From contig NZ_CP107968.1 of assembly GCF_036084755.1 (NCBI RefSeq), forward strand, positions 2,796,501 through 2,860,500: DNA of 64,000 nt. The letters run 5' to 3'. Position numbers and translations under genes: made by a program. Origin of the DNA: Streptomyces sp. NBC_00370 (GTDB taxonomy: Bacteria; Actinomycetota; Actinomycetes; Streptomycetales; Streptomycetaceae). The notes under the pieces were generated by a model. That model searched no databases. It saw only the letters and a program-made list of their open reading frames with translations, and was not told the DNA's origin. Below are positions 33,293 through 41,672 of this stretch, in pieces (position 1 is the stretch's first letter; each line of letters begins with the position of its first letter).

Positions 33293-34195
33293 CTACTGGC
33301 CAGTAACCGTACTTCGGCCCTCTGCGGCGAGCAGCGCGGGGAACGCTTCCCCCAGCGCGACCTGCCAGTTCCGCATCGGAATGAGATCAGCCTCACGCCA
33401 GCGATCGTGTCCGAGCACGCTGTACGCCGGGCGAGGCGCGGGGCGTACGAACTCGGCGCTGGTCGTCGGCCGCACCCGGTCCGGATCGGCGCCGAGCAGC
33501 CGGAAGATCTCCTGGGTCAGCCCGAACCAGGTCGTCTCCCCGGCGCTGGTGCCGTGGTACACCCCGGCCGGCGCGCTGCCCGCGAGGGCCGCTTCGCCGA
33601 GGTCGCTCAGCCGCTCGGCCAGATCCACCGTCCAAGTGGGCTGACCGCGCTGGTCATTCACCACATCGAGTGTGTCCTTGACCGCTTCGAGCCGCATCAT
33701 CGTTCGGACGAAATTGCCGCCGCCCGCGCCGTACAGCCATGCCGTACGGACGACGTAGCCCGTCTGCGGCAGCACGTCGAGCACGGCGCGCTCCCCGGCC
33801 TCCTTCGTACGGCCGTAGGCGCTGCGCGGGTCGGTGGGGGCGTCCTCCGCGTACGGCTTCACGGCGTCGCCCGCGAACACGTAGTCCGTGGAGACCTGGA
33901 GCAGGACGGCGCCGGCCTCGCGGCACGCCTCGGCGAGCACCCGCGGCCCTGTCCCGTTCACGGCGAGCGCCTGGTCCTCCTTGGCCTCCGCGTCGTCAAC
34001 GGCCGTCCAGGCGGCGCAGTTGACGACCAGTGCGGGGCTGTGCGCCGCCAGGGCGGCCCGTACGGCGGCCGGGTCGGTGATGTCCAGGGCGGTGCGGTCC
34101 AGACCGACAGCGGGCGCTCCGACGGCCGCCCTGCGGGCCAGCAGGTCCTGGCCCAGCATGCCGCCGGCTCCGGTGACCAGCCAGCCGCCGCTCAC
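33293..34195 (-). CDS. rfbD: dTDP-4-dehydrorhamnose reductase
   Basis: Last step of dTDP-L-rhamnose synthesis: NADPH reduction of the 4-keto group. 300 residues from GTG 34195, which overlaps the rfbB stop (GTGA), so rfbB and rfbD are translationally coupled. Evidence: Rossmann start GGWLVTGAGGMLGQDLL, NCAAWTAVDDAEAKEDQAL, VSTDYVFAGDAVKPYAEDAP, the catalytic Y-x-x-x-K in RSAYGRTKEAGERAVLD, and VYHGTSAGETTWFGLTQEIF near the end. Longer in-frame starts exist but would overlap rfbB by far more. Confidence 0.96.
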   Translation of the reverse strand: MSGGWLVTGAGGMLGQDLLARRAAVGAPAVGLDRTALDITDPAAVRAALAAHSPALVVNCAAWTAVDDAEAKEDQALAVNGTGPRVLAEACREAGAVLLQVSTDYVFAGDAVKPYAEDAPTDPRSAYGRTKEAGERAVLDVLPQTGYVVRTAWLYGAGGGNFVRTMMRLEAVKDTLDVVNDQRGQPTWTVDLAERLSDLGEAALAGSAPAGVYHGTSAGETTWFGLTQEIFRLLGADPDRVRPTTSAEFVRPAPRPAYSVLGHDRWREADLIPMRNWQVALGEAFPALLAAEGRSTVTGQ

Positions 34196-35217
34196 GCCCG
34201 TACCGCCGCGGCCGGGGCGAGCGCGGCGCGCTCCTTCAGCGGTTCCCACCAGTCCCGGTGGTCGCGGTACCAGCGGACGGTCTCGGCGAGGCCGGTGGCG
34301 AAGTCCTTGCGGGGCTCGTAGCCCAGCTCGTCGCGGATCTTGGCGCAGTCCACGGAGTAGCGGCGGTCGTGGCCCTTGCGGTCGGTCACGTACTCGACGC
34401 TGGTGTCCCAGTCGGCGCCGCAGGCGTCCAGCAGGAGGCCTGTCAGCTCCTTGTTGGACATTTCCGTGCCGCCGCCGATGTTGTAGACCTCACCGGCCTT
34501 CCCCTTCGTACGGACCAGCTCGATGCCCTGCACGTGGTCGTCGATGTGCAGCCAGTCCCGCACGTTCCCGCCGTCGCCGTACAGCGGAACCTTCTTGCCG
34601 TCCAGCAGGTTCGTGATGAACAGCGGGATGACCTTCTCGGGGAAGTGGTGGTGCCCGTAGTTGTTGGAGCAGCGGGTCACCCGCACGTCGAGGCCGTGGG
34701 TGCGGTGGTACGACAAAGCGATCAGATCGCTGGACGCCTTCGCCGCCGAATAGGGCGAGTTGGGCGCCAGCGGGTCCGTCTCGGGCCAGGAGCCCTCGTC
34801 GATCGAGCCGTACACCTCGTCGGTGGAGATGTGCACGAAGGTCTTGATCCCGGCGCGGTGCGCGGCGTCGATCAGGGTGTGGGTGCCCACCACGTTCGTC
34901 CGGACGAACTCGGCGCCGCCGTCGATGGACCGGTCGACGTGCGACTCCGCGGCGAAGTGCACCACCTGGTCGTGGTCGGCCATCAGCTTGCCGACCAGCT
35001 CCGGGTCGCAGATGTCGCCCTCGACGAAGGAGAAGCCGGGGTGGGCGCGCACCTCGTCGAGATTGGCGGGGTTGCCCGCGTAGGTGAGCTTGTCGAGGAC
35101 GGTGACGGCGACGTCGCCCGGCCCCTGCGGGCCGAGGACCGTACGGACGTAGTGCGAGCCGATGAAGCCGGCGCCGCCGGTCACCAGGATGCGGGTGGGC
35201 GTGGCGGAAGTCGTCAT
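34192..35217 (-). CDS. rfbB: dTDP-glucose 4,6-dehydratase
   Basis: Converts dTDP-glucose to dTDP-4-keto-6-deoxyglucose using bound NAD. 341 residues from ATG 35217, which overlaps the rfbA stop by four bases. Motifs: RILVTGGAGFIGSHYVRTV, FAAESHVDRSIDGGAEFV, HISTDEVYGSIDEG with the catalytic T-D-E, and Y-x-x-x-K in APNSPYSAAKASSDLIALSY. Further family marks are TRCSNNYGHHHFPEKVIPLF and GDGGNVRDWLHIDDHVQGIE. Cytoplasmic. The product can feed rhamnose or other deoxysugars; the presence of rfbC and rfbD points to rhamnose. Confidence 0.98.
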   Translation of the reverse strand: MTTSATPTRILVTGGAGFIGSHYVRTVLGPQGPGDVAVTVLDKLTYAGNPANLDEVRAHPGFSFVEGDICDPELVGKLMADHDQVVHFAAESHVDRSIDGGAEFVRTNVVGTHTLIDAAHRAGIKTFVHISTDEVYGSIDEGSWPETDPLAPNSPYSAAKASSDLIALSYHRTHGLDVRVTRCSNNYGHHHFPEKVIPLFITNLLDGKKVPLYGDGGNVRDWLHIDDHVQGIELVRTKGKAGEVYNIGGGTEMSNKELTGLLLDACGADWDTSVEYVTDRKGHDRRYSVDCAKIRDELGYEPRKDFATGLAETVRWYRDHRDWWEPLKERAALAPAAAVRA

Positions 35218-36281
35218 GAAGAGATCTGCACCTTGCTGTGGTCGCCGAGGACGAGTCGGTGGACGGACGGGTTGCGGGGGGCGGGGGTCACCTCGACGTT
35301 GCGGCCGATCAGGGAGGTCTCGACGCGGCGCACACCGACGATGGAGGAGTCCCGCAGCACGATCGAGTACTCGATCTCGCTGTCGTTGATGGTGCACCCC
35401 TCGGAGACCGAGGTGAAGGGGCCGACGTACGCGTCGCAGACGACCGTGCCGGCGCCGATGATCGCGGGTCCCACGATGCGGCTGCCGGTGACCTTGGCGC
35501 CCTTCTCGATCCTGACCCGGCCCACGATCTCACTGGCCTCGTCGACCGTGCCCTCGCAGCTCGGCTCCAGCCGCTCCAGCACCGAGCGGTTGACCTCCAG
35601 CATGTCCGTGACGTTCCCGGTGTCCTTCCAGTACCCGGAGATCGTCGTGGACCGTACGTCCCGCCGCTGGTCGATCAGCCACTGGATGGCGTGGGTGATC
35701 TCCAGCTCGCCGCGCCAGGACGGCTCGATGGAGCGCACCGCCTCGTGGACGGCGGGGGTGAAGAGATAGACGCCGACGAGCGCCAGATCGCTCTTGGGCT
35801 TCTCCGGCTTCTCCTCCAGGGCCACGACCCGGCCGTCGGCGTCGAGTTCCGCGACACCGAAGGAGGTCGGGTTGGGCACCCGGGTCAGCAGGATCTGGGC
35901 CTCGGGGCGCTCCTCGCGGAAGCCGTCCACCAGCCCGGTGATGCCGCCGACGATGAAGTTGTCACCGAGGTACATGACGAAGTCGTCGTCGGCGAGGAAG
36001 TCGCGGGCGATCAGGACGGCGTGGGCGAGGCCCAGCGGCGCCTCCTGCTGGAGGTAGGTGACCTTGATCCCGAACTGCGAGCCGTCGCCGACCGCCTCCT
36101 GGATCTCCTCGGCCGTGTCGCCGACGATCACCCCCACTTCGGTGATGCCCGCCTCGGCGATGGCCTCCAGGCCGTAGAAGAGCACCGGCTTGTTCGCCAC
36201 GGGGACGAGCTGTTTGGCCGAGGTGTGCGTGATGGGGCGCAGGCGGGTACCCGCTCCACCGGAAAGTACGAGAGCCTTCAC
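35214..36281 (-). CDS. rfbA: Glucose-1-phosphate thymidylyltransferase, long StrD-type
   Basis: Makes dTDP-glucose from glucose-1-phosphate and dTTP. 355 residues: a nucleotidyltransferase domain (MKALVLSGGAGTRLRPITHT, then SAKQLVPVANKPVLFYGLEA, FVMYLGDNFIVGGI, and VALEEKPEKPKSDLALVGVY) plus a C-terminal left-handed beta-helix of about 100 residues (IVGPAIIGAGTVVCDAYVGP). The long form with the helix is the StrD type common in actinomycete deoxysugar pathways, not the roughly 290-residue RmlA of enterobacteria. It begins the rfbA-rfbB-rfbD set, each gene overlapping the next by four bases. Confidence 0.95.
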   Translation of the reverse strand: MKALVLSGGAGTRLRPITHTSAKQLVPVANKPVLFYGLEAIAEAGITEVGVIVGDTAEEIQEAVGDGSQFGIKVTYLQQEAPLGLAHAVLIARDFLADDDFVMYLGDNFIVGGITGLVDGFREERPEAQILLTRVPNPTSFGVAELDADGRVVALEEKPEKPKSDLALVGVYLFTPAVHEAVRSIEPSWRGELEITHAIQWLIDQRRDVRSTTISGYWKDTGNVTDMLEVNRSVLERLEPSCEGTVDEASEIVGRVRIEKGAKVTGSRIVGPAIIGAGTVVCDAYVGPFTSVSEGCTINDSEIEYSIVLRDSSIVGVRRVETSLIGRNVEVTPAPRNPSVHRLVLGDHSKVQISS

Positions 36282-36500
36282 TATGCGTATCCCCTGCCGA
36301 GAATGACGTTGCGGTCCGGGCGTCGCCCGGCAGTCCGACTTTACCCACGATTTCCGGCGCGGCCATGAGCCGTATCCCCGGCAGTGGGCCTTCCGGCCGC
36401 CCCGTACGGTCGATTGTTGACGTCAACTCATGCTGCAACAGGCCGACTTGGCTCGCCAAACCGACCCTACGTCAGCCGGCCGGCGAGCACTCGCCACGCG

Positions 36501-37718
36501 TCAAGCCGACGCGGACGCGCCCCGTAGCCGGGTACGGAGCCGGCGGGCCACCCTGCGGGCCATGGAGGTGCGTCCGACGATCCCCTTCGACGGTTCCACC
36601 CGCTCGTCGCCCACCTTCTCGGCCACGGTGACCTCGTACGCGGCGTCCGGGATGCCGGCCTTGCGGCTCCTGAAGTGCGGGTAGGCGAGGTACGGCGTGC
36701 GCTCGCGGCCCCTGCGCACCACCTCGGGCACCTTCTTCGCCGTCATGAACTCGACCACGTCCATCAGCACGTCGAGCCGGCCCAGCGCGACGCATTCGAG
36801 TCTCAGCCGGTCGGCGACCCGCAGCCGCTTCGCGACACCCGGGGTCCAGTAGCGCTCCATCAGCGGGGCGGCCAGCTCCATCTTCTGCTGTCTGACCTCC
36901 TCGGACTCCCGCAGCAGCTGGTGCTTGAACTGCTGGACCAGCGTGACGGTGAACGGCCTGACCAGCAGCTTCTCCGTCTTCGAACCGGGCGCGGCATGCT
37001 CGGTGATCAGTTTCATCAGGGCGGCTGCCGACTCGAACCTGTCGACGTGGCTGCCGCTCTGCGTCGCGTGCTTGCCGTCCGTACGGCCGACCAGGTAGTA
37101 GCAGGTGTAGTCGGCGACCACCGACACACCGTTGCCGCACAGGAACGCCTCCATGGTGAACACGGCGTCCTCGCCGGTGCGCAGCGTCTCGTCGAAGCGC
37201 ATGCCGCGGCGTACGAGCAGCTCGCGCCGGAAGAGCTTCTGGGCGCTCAGCGCGTACATGATCCGTGAGTTGTAGATGTTGACGCGCTCGGTCGTACGGG
37301 TCCACATCGACCGGGGAGCCACCCGGTTGACGCCCTCCGCCTTGCCGGCCACCACGTCGGTACCGGCCTTGTCCGCCATGGCGACCAGCCGCTCCAGCGC
37401 CTCGGGACCCAGGTAGTCGTCGGCGTCGAGGAAGAAGACGAACCGGCCGCGCGCCATGCCCAGGCCCACGTTGCGCGGTCCGCTGGGACCTCCGGAGTTG
37501 GCCTGGTGCAGCACCCTCGTCGGGATGGCCGAGTCGGCGGCGAAGCTGTCCAGGTACTCCGCCGTGCCGTCGGTGGAGCCGTCGTCGACGGCGACGATCT
37601 CGATGCGGTCGGCGTCCAGCGTCTGGGCTGCCACCGACTCCAGGCAGCGGGTCAGATAGGGCATCGCTTCGTATGCCCCAATGATCACGCTTACGTCAGG
37701 AGCTGGCATGTTATTCAT
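36501..37718 (-). CDS. Family-2 glycosyltransferase
   Basis: A 405-residue cytoplasmic glycosyltransferase (ATG 37718; ATG 37709 also possible). The GT-A domain fills the first about 230 residues: DVSVIIGAYEAMPYLTRCLE, EIVAVDDGSTDGTAEYLDSF, and the D-x-D-D in FVFFLDADDYLGPEALERLV. A catalytic-type aspartate lies in LRTGEDAVFTMEAFLCGNGV. The helical C-terminal part ends in a very basic tail (ARRVARRLRTRLRGASASA). The N-terminal plan is the same as in the 30185 enzyme but without its large beta domain, so the two probably add different sugars to one polymer. Lies between the TagF-like gene and the rfb genes. Confidence 0.92.
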   Translation of the reverse strand: MNNMPAPDVSVIIGAYEAMPYLTRCLESVAAQTLDADRIEIVAVDDGSTDGTAEYLDSFAADSAIPTRVLHQANSGGPSGPRNVGLGMARGRFVFFLDADDYLGPEALERLVAMADKAGTDVVAGKAEGVNRVAPRSMWTRTTERVNIYNSRIMYALSAQKLFRRELLVRRGMRFDETLRTGEDAVFTMEAFLCGNGVSVVADYTCYYLVGRTDGKHATQSGSHVDRFESAAALMKLITEHAAPGSKTEKLLVRPFTVTLVQQFKHQLLRESEEVRQQKMELAAPLMERYWTPGVAKRLRVADRLRLECVALGRLDVLMDVVEFMTAKKVPEVVRRGRERTPYLAYPHFRSRKAGIPDAAYEVTVAEKVGDERVEPSKGIVGRTSMARRVARRLRTRLRGASASA

Positions 37719-37832
37719 CAAATCTCAAGACAGGATGAACGCAAAGTTGGTTGTCCTGTCATCTCCTCAGTCTGTGTGAGGCCTGTCACAAGGGGCCGGG
37801 ATCACGCCCGCTATGGCCCGTACCGCACGAAA

Positions 37833-37870
37833 AACCCGGCGGCGCCGTCCAAGGACGGCACCGCCGGGTT
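37833..37870 (-). terminator. Intrinsic terminator of the TagF-like gene
   Basis: An 18-bp stem (37833-37850 with 37853-37870, one mismatch) followed on the minus strand by a T-run (TTTTT). It starts about 17 bp beyond the stop at 37887. One of the few U-tailed terminators in the window. Confidence 0.9.
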
Positions 37871-37886
37871 CCGCGCCTACCGGGAC

Positions 37887-40034
37887 TCAGCCCCCTACGG
37901 GCGAGTCGTGCGAGTTCCGCTCGCTGTCCGCCGACGGGTCGTCCGAGTCCGCCGGGTCCGCCGCCTCCGGCGCCGAGTCGTCGAGACCCGCCGCCTCCTC
38001 GGGCTCCGCCAGCCGCTTGCGCACACCCACGTTGCGCACCTCGGCCTTCTCGGCCAGTGCGGCCACAGCGGCGTCGAACTGCTCCATCGACGTCGGCTCG
38101 TCGGGACCGAGCAGATAGCGCTTCAGCTCGGCCCTGCGCTCGGTGAGCGGGTCGGATGCCGGAGCGGCGACAGCCGCCAGCAGCTCGTCCAGCTCCTGCG
38201 CGCTGTTGGACAGGATCACGGCGGCCCGTACGGCGGTGTTCTGCCGCTTGAACTCCTCGGCACCCAGCGCCGCCGAGTCGGTGACCGCGTACGGCTTGCC
38301 GCTCGCGATGAAGTCCGACACCACGCTGGAGATGTCCGAGACCATGCCGTCGGTCTCGTTGAAGCAGTCGTACAGCTTGGGCTCGGCGCCGGTGACGACC
38401 TTGTGCTCCCACCAGCCGAAGGAACGCCAGTAGGCGGCGTTCCACTCGTCACGCAGCCGCTTGGCCTCGTCGAGCCGGTCCTGGTCGGCGAGGGCGACCC
38501 GCGACCCCTCCGACTCGTCCCCGCCGGACCGGCCGGGCGCCGTCAGCTCGGCGAGCCGCGCCTCGATACGCGCCAGGTCGGCGCGCGCCGCCTCCTGCTC
38601 GCCGCGCGCGGCCGCCGCTGCCTCGGCCCAGCGCGGCTCGGCCGCCCTGGCCGCCGTCGCCTCGTTCACCATCTCCATCAGCCGCGCGTGAACGGCCTTG
38701 GCCTTCTTGTCGCGGATGCCGGTGAAGGGGTGTGGCTTGTAGATGACCCGAACGGGCTGCTCCGCGTCGAGCAGCCGCTTGACGATGTTCTCGCCGGCCA
38801 GCAGCAGCGAGGTGTTGCCGGGGTTGTCGTCCCAGCCCTCCCAGGTCGGCGCGTAGAGGATCGTCGGGATCGGCTTGCGCGTCGTGCCGGTGCCCTGCTC
38901 GATCGGGGCGAGCTGCGGGCGGCCCACCTCGACGATGTCGTCGTCACGCACGCCGACGTCGGCGAGCGCGTAGCGGTCGCGGCCCGCCCGTCCCGCGGTC
39001 CACACCTCGTCGTACACCTTGCTGTACGGGTTGACGCTGGCGATCTTGTCGCTGTCGCCGTGCCCGATGAAGACGTGCTGCATGGTCGGCACCCGCAGCA
39101 GGTGGATGTTCTTGCCCACGTTCGCGGCGTAGAGCGCGACGCGGACCGTCGACAGGTCGAGGTTCATCAGATGCGTGCCGCCGGGGACGCAGATCACCGG
39201 CACCGGGGTGGCGGCGAGCTGGGTCGCGATGGCGCGCTCGCGCAGGATGATCAGCGGCCGCTCGGAGAGCTGCTCCATCGTTTCGAGCCACATGTTGACC
39301 TGGTACGCCGACTCCTTGGAGCCGGAGAAGTACAGCACCACCTGCGGCTGGTACTCGCGCAGCCAGCCGTCGACGGCTTCGAGCACGTCGGCGGCGGGCG
39401 GCACGAGCCGGCTGCGGCGCAGGTACGGCGCGATGGCCAGCACGTAGAGCAGCGCGAGGAGGAGCGTCAGGGCGACGCCCGCGTACCCGAACTCGTACGT
39501 GCCGGTCCAGGCGGCGACGAACACCCCGGCCATCATCGGCAGGTCGAGGTGGAGCATCTTCTCGCTGGCCCGGCGCACCAGCATGTTCGGCGGGGCGTTG
39601 GGGATCCTTATGGCGTGCAGGTCCACGTTGCGGGTGACGACCGGCATCGTGCGGCGCAGCCTGAGCAGCATCACCAGCGCGCCCTGCGCGGTGTGCAGCG
39701 CGTAGAAGATCAGGAAGCCGGCCACCGCCGCGTAGGTCAGCGCCTCACCGGCCAGGTCCAGCCGGGCCAGCAGCAGGACCAGCAGGAGCTGGCGTGCCAG
39801 GAAGCGGATCGCGAGACCGGCCCGCACCTTGTCGAGCCGGTTTATCAAATAGCTGCCGCGGTGGTAGAGATACCGGTCGGCTGCATAGGTCGCGATGACC
39901 GCGACGGCGAAGAACCAGATGTTCGGAATCAGCGCGGCGAGTATGGCGCACGGGAACCCAAGCCCCAGCAGGGCTGCCGCGGCCAGCTCTGACCGGCTGC
40001 CCACGCGGGCCAGTCGAATGGCGGTCGAAATCAC
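37887..40034 (-). CDS. Membrane-anchored TagF-like CDP-alditol polyol-phosphate transferase
   Basis: A 715-residue protein likely to polymerise a teichoic-acid-like chain from a CDP-alditol. GTG 40034 is the first well-placed start. The N-terminal about 200 residues contain five or six hydrophobic helices. The CDP-glycerol glycerophosphotransferase domain follows: FIGHGDSDKIASVNPYSKVY (near 324, the catalytic H-G), VGRPQL, ILYAPTWEGWDDNPGNTSLL, VIYKPHPFTGIRD, and GMVSDISSVVSDFIASGKPY (near 561). Between the P-H-P and S-D-I-S-S motifs is an inserted alanine/glutamate-rich coiled coil (about 455-500), unusual for the family. The acidic, aspartate/serine-rich tail is disordered. Polyglycerol versus polyribitol specificity cannot be read, but the TarIJ-like neighbour favours ribitol. 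Confidence 0.88.
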   Translation of the reverse strand: MISTAIRLARVGSRSELAAAALLGLGFPCAILAALIPNIWFFAVAVIATYAADRYLYHRGSYLINRLDKVRAGLAIRFLARQLLLVLLLARLDLAGEALTYAAVAGFLIFYALHTAQGALVMLLRLRRTMPVVTRNVDLHAIRIPNAPPNMLVRRASEKMLHLDLPMMAGVFVAAWTGTYEFGYAGVALTLLLALLYVLAIAPYLRRSRLVPPAADVLEAVDGWLREYQPQVVLYFSGSKESAYQVNMWLETMEQLSERPLIILRERAIATQLAATPVPVICVPGGTHLMNLDLSTVRVALYAANVGKNIHLLRVPTMQHVFIGHGDSDKIASVNPYSKVYDEVWTAGRAGRDRYALADVGVRDDDIVEVGRPQLAPIEQGTGTTRKPIPTILYAPTWEGWDDNPGNTSLLLAGENIVKRLLDAEQPVRVIYKPHPFTGIRDKKAKAVHARLMEMVNEATAARAAEPRWAEAAAAARGEQEAARADLARIEARLAELTAPGRSGGDESEGSRVALADQDRLDEAKRLRDEWNAAYWRSFGWWEHKVVTGAEPKLYDCFNETDGMVSDISSVVSDFIASGKPYAVTDSAALGAEEFKRQNTAVRAAVILSNSAQELDELLAAVAAPASDPLTERRAELKRYLLGPDEPTSMEQFDAAVAALAEKAEVRNVGVRKRLAEPEEAAGLDDSAPEAADPADSDDPSADSERNSHDSPVGG

Positions 40035-40062
40035 GAAGAACCTGCTCCAGAGGGGGTGCCGG

Positions 40063-40090
40063 TTATTACATAGTTGGCGGGAATTGTGAA
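40063..40090 (-). promoter_or_regulatory. Candidate promoter of the TagF-like gene
   Basis: Minus strand TTCACA (40090-40085), 16 bases, TAATAA (40068-40063), resembling a housekeeping sigma-factor promoter. The AT-rich patch stands out in GC-rich DNA and lies 30 bp before the GTG start, downstream of the hairpin that ends the upstream gene. Confidence 0.45.
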
Positions 40091-40109
40091 GGCGGGGCTT
40101 CACGCACTC

Positions 40110-40147
40110 GGGCCCCTGTGCACGCGAAATCGCGTGCACAAAGGCCC
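40110..40147 (-). terminator. Hairpin after the TarIJ-like gene
   Basis: Perfect 10-bp stem TGTGCACGCG/CGCGTGCACA around AAAT, extended by GGGCC/GGCCC with two unpaired bases on each side. It begins 26 bp past the stop codon at 40173. Confidence 0.75.
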
Positions 40148-40172
40148 GAAAAGTACAACTTGTTACGGATTA

Positions 40173-41672
40173 TTACACATCTCCCTGACGGTCCAGCACG
40201 GCCGCCAGGGCCTGTTCGAAGCCGGACGCCTCGGAAGCCCCGCGGGTGGGGTCCTGTTGGCGTACGTCGATGACGTGCCCGGTCAGTTCGGAGAGGAGCA
40301 CGTCGAGGGAGGTACGGGCGACAGCTTCGGAGGAGAGCAGCGAGCCCGCGGGCTCGGCGCCGAACGCCTTCGTGCGCATGGGGGTCGCCGTACGCTCCGG
40401 ATTGACGCAGTTCACCCGGATGCCTTCGCCCGCCCATTCGTCCGACAGGGCCTGGGTGAGATTCACCATGGCGGCCTTGGTGGACGAATAGAGGCTGTAC
40501 TCGGCGCGGCCCCTGGTGTAGCTGCTGGAGGTGTAGAGCAGCAACTGGCCCTTGCTCTCGGCCAGGTACTTGTACGAGGCACGGGCGATCTGCACCGGCG
40601 CCAGGTAATTGACGTTCAGGGCTTCCTGGATCGTCGTGTTGTCCGTCTCGGCGAGCTTGCCGATGCGCAGCACGCCCGCCGTGTTGATGACGTAGTCGAT
40701 GCGCCCGGTCTCGGAGTACGCCTTCGACAGCGCGTCGTCGACATGCTCCGGATTCTCCACGTGCGTACCGGTGGTGGAGCGGCCCAGCGCGTAGACCGTC
40801 GCGCCGTACTGCTCGGCCAGCGCCGCGATGTCGGCGCCGATGCCGTACGAGCCGCCGAAGACGACGAGCGTGCGGCCCTGGAGCAGTTCGCGGTAGGCCG
40901 CTTCGTCGGCCTGGCGGGGCGCGGCGGTCGAGGCGAGCTGGAAGAGCTTGTCGGCGATGAAGACGTCGACCGGCTGGGTGACCTTCATGTTGAACTCGTC
41001 GCCCGCGACCACGTAGATCGGCACGTCGGGCAGGTACTTCAGGACCACCGAACAGTCGTCGGTGGCCTGGAAGTTGGGGTCTCCGCCGGCGACCTCGTAC
41101 GCCCTGCGGATGGTGGAGAGCTTGAACGCCTGCGGGGTCTGGCCGCGCCGCAGCCGGGACCGGTCGGGCACGTCGGTGATGAACTCGCCGTCCTCACCGT
41201 GCGTGCGGGTCACGATGATCGTGTCGGCGGAGGGGATGGCGACGTCGACGGCCTGGTAGCGGTCGAGCGCGTCCACACAGCTCTTGATCACGTGCTGCGA
41301 GAGCAACGGCCGTACGGCGTCGTGGAAGAGGACGTTGCGGTCCTCACCCTCGGCAAGGCCCTCGCTCAGCGCCTCGATGGCGCGCTCGGTGGTCTCGTTG
41401 CGTGTCGTGCCGCCCTCGATGACCCGGGAGACCTTGGTCAGCCCGGCCTTGGCGACGATCTTCTCCACGTCGGGCACGTAGCCGGGGGCCATCAGCACGA
41501 TCACGTCGTCGATGGACTCGGACTGCTCGAAGATCCAGAGGGTGTGCTCGATGACAGCCTTGCCCGCGATCTTCAGCAACTGCTTGGGAATCGACAGGCC
41601 CACGCGCTGGCCGGTACCACCGGCGAGGACGACTGCGGTGGTGCGGGGCCGGACTTCATGGAGCACAGACAC
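40173..41672 (-). CDS. Fused cytidylyltransferase / short-chain dehydrogenase (TarI-TarJ-like, CDP-ribitol synthesis)
   Basis: A 499-residue bifunctional enzyme from GTG 41672. Residues about 1-245 are an IspD/TarI-type cytidylyltransferase (VVLAGGTGQRVGLSIPKQLL; FHDAVRPLLSQHVI; RGQTPQAFKLSTIRRAYEVA). Residues about 265-499 are a short-chain dehydrogenase with GGSYGIGADIAALAEQYG for NADPH and the Y-x-x-x-K pair in YSLYSSTKAAMVNLTQALSD. By analogy with Bcs1 of Haemophilus and the separate TarI/TarJ of Gram-positives, the dehydrogenase should reduce ribulose-5-phosphate and the transferase should make CDP-ribitol. It is first in the locus; the product would feed the TagF-like polymerase. Substrate is inferred, not shown. 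Confidence 0.9.
   Translation of the reverse strand: MSVLHEVRPRTTAVVLAGGTGQRVGLSIPKQLLKIAGKAVIEHTLWIFEQSESIDDVIVLMAPGYVPDVEKIVAKAGLTKVSRVIEGGTTRNETTERAIEALSEGLAEGEDRNVLFHDAVRPLLSQHVIKSCVDALDRYQAVDVAIPSADTIIVTRTHGEDGEFITDVPDRSRLRRGQTPQAFKLSTIRRAYEVAGGDPNFQATDDCSVVLKYLPDVPIYVVAGDEFNMKVTQPVDVFIADKLFQLASTAAPRQADEAAYRELLQGRTLVVFGGSYGIGADIAALAEQYGATVYALGRSTTGTHVENPEHVDDALSKAYSETGRIDYVINTAGVLRIGKLAETDNTTIQEALNVNYLAPVQIARASYKYLAESKGQLLLYTSSSYTRGRAEYSLYSSTKAAMVNLTQALSDEWAGEGIRVNCVNPERTATPMRTKAFGAEPAGSLLSSEAVARTSLDVLLSELTGHVIDVRQQDPTRGASEASGFEQALAAVLDRQGDV

Noticed and set aside
36417..36426. TTGACGTCAA palindrome upstream of rfbA as a regulator site.
   Set aside because: Only ten bases, no -10 element at a suitable distance, and no partner copy; too weak to list as a feature.
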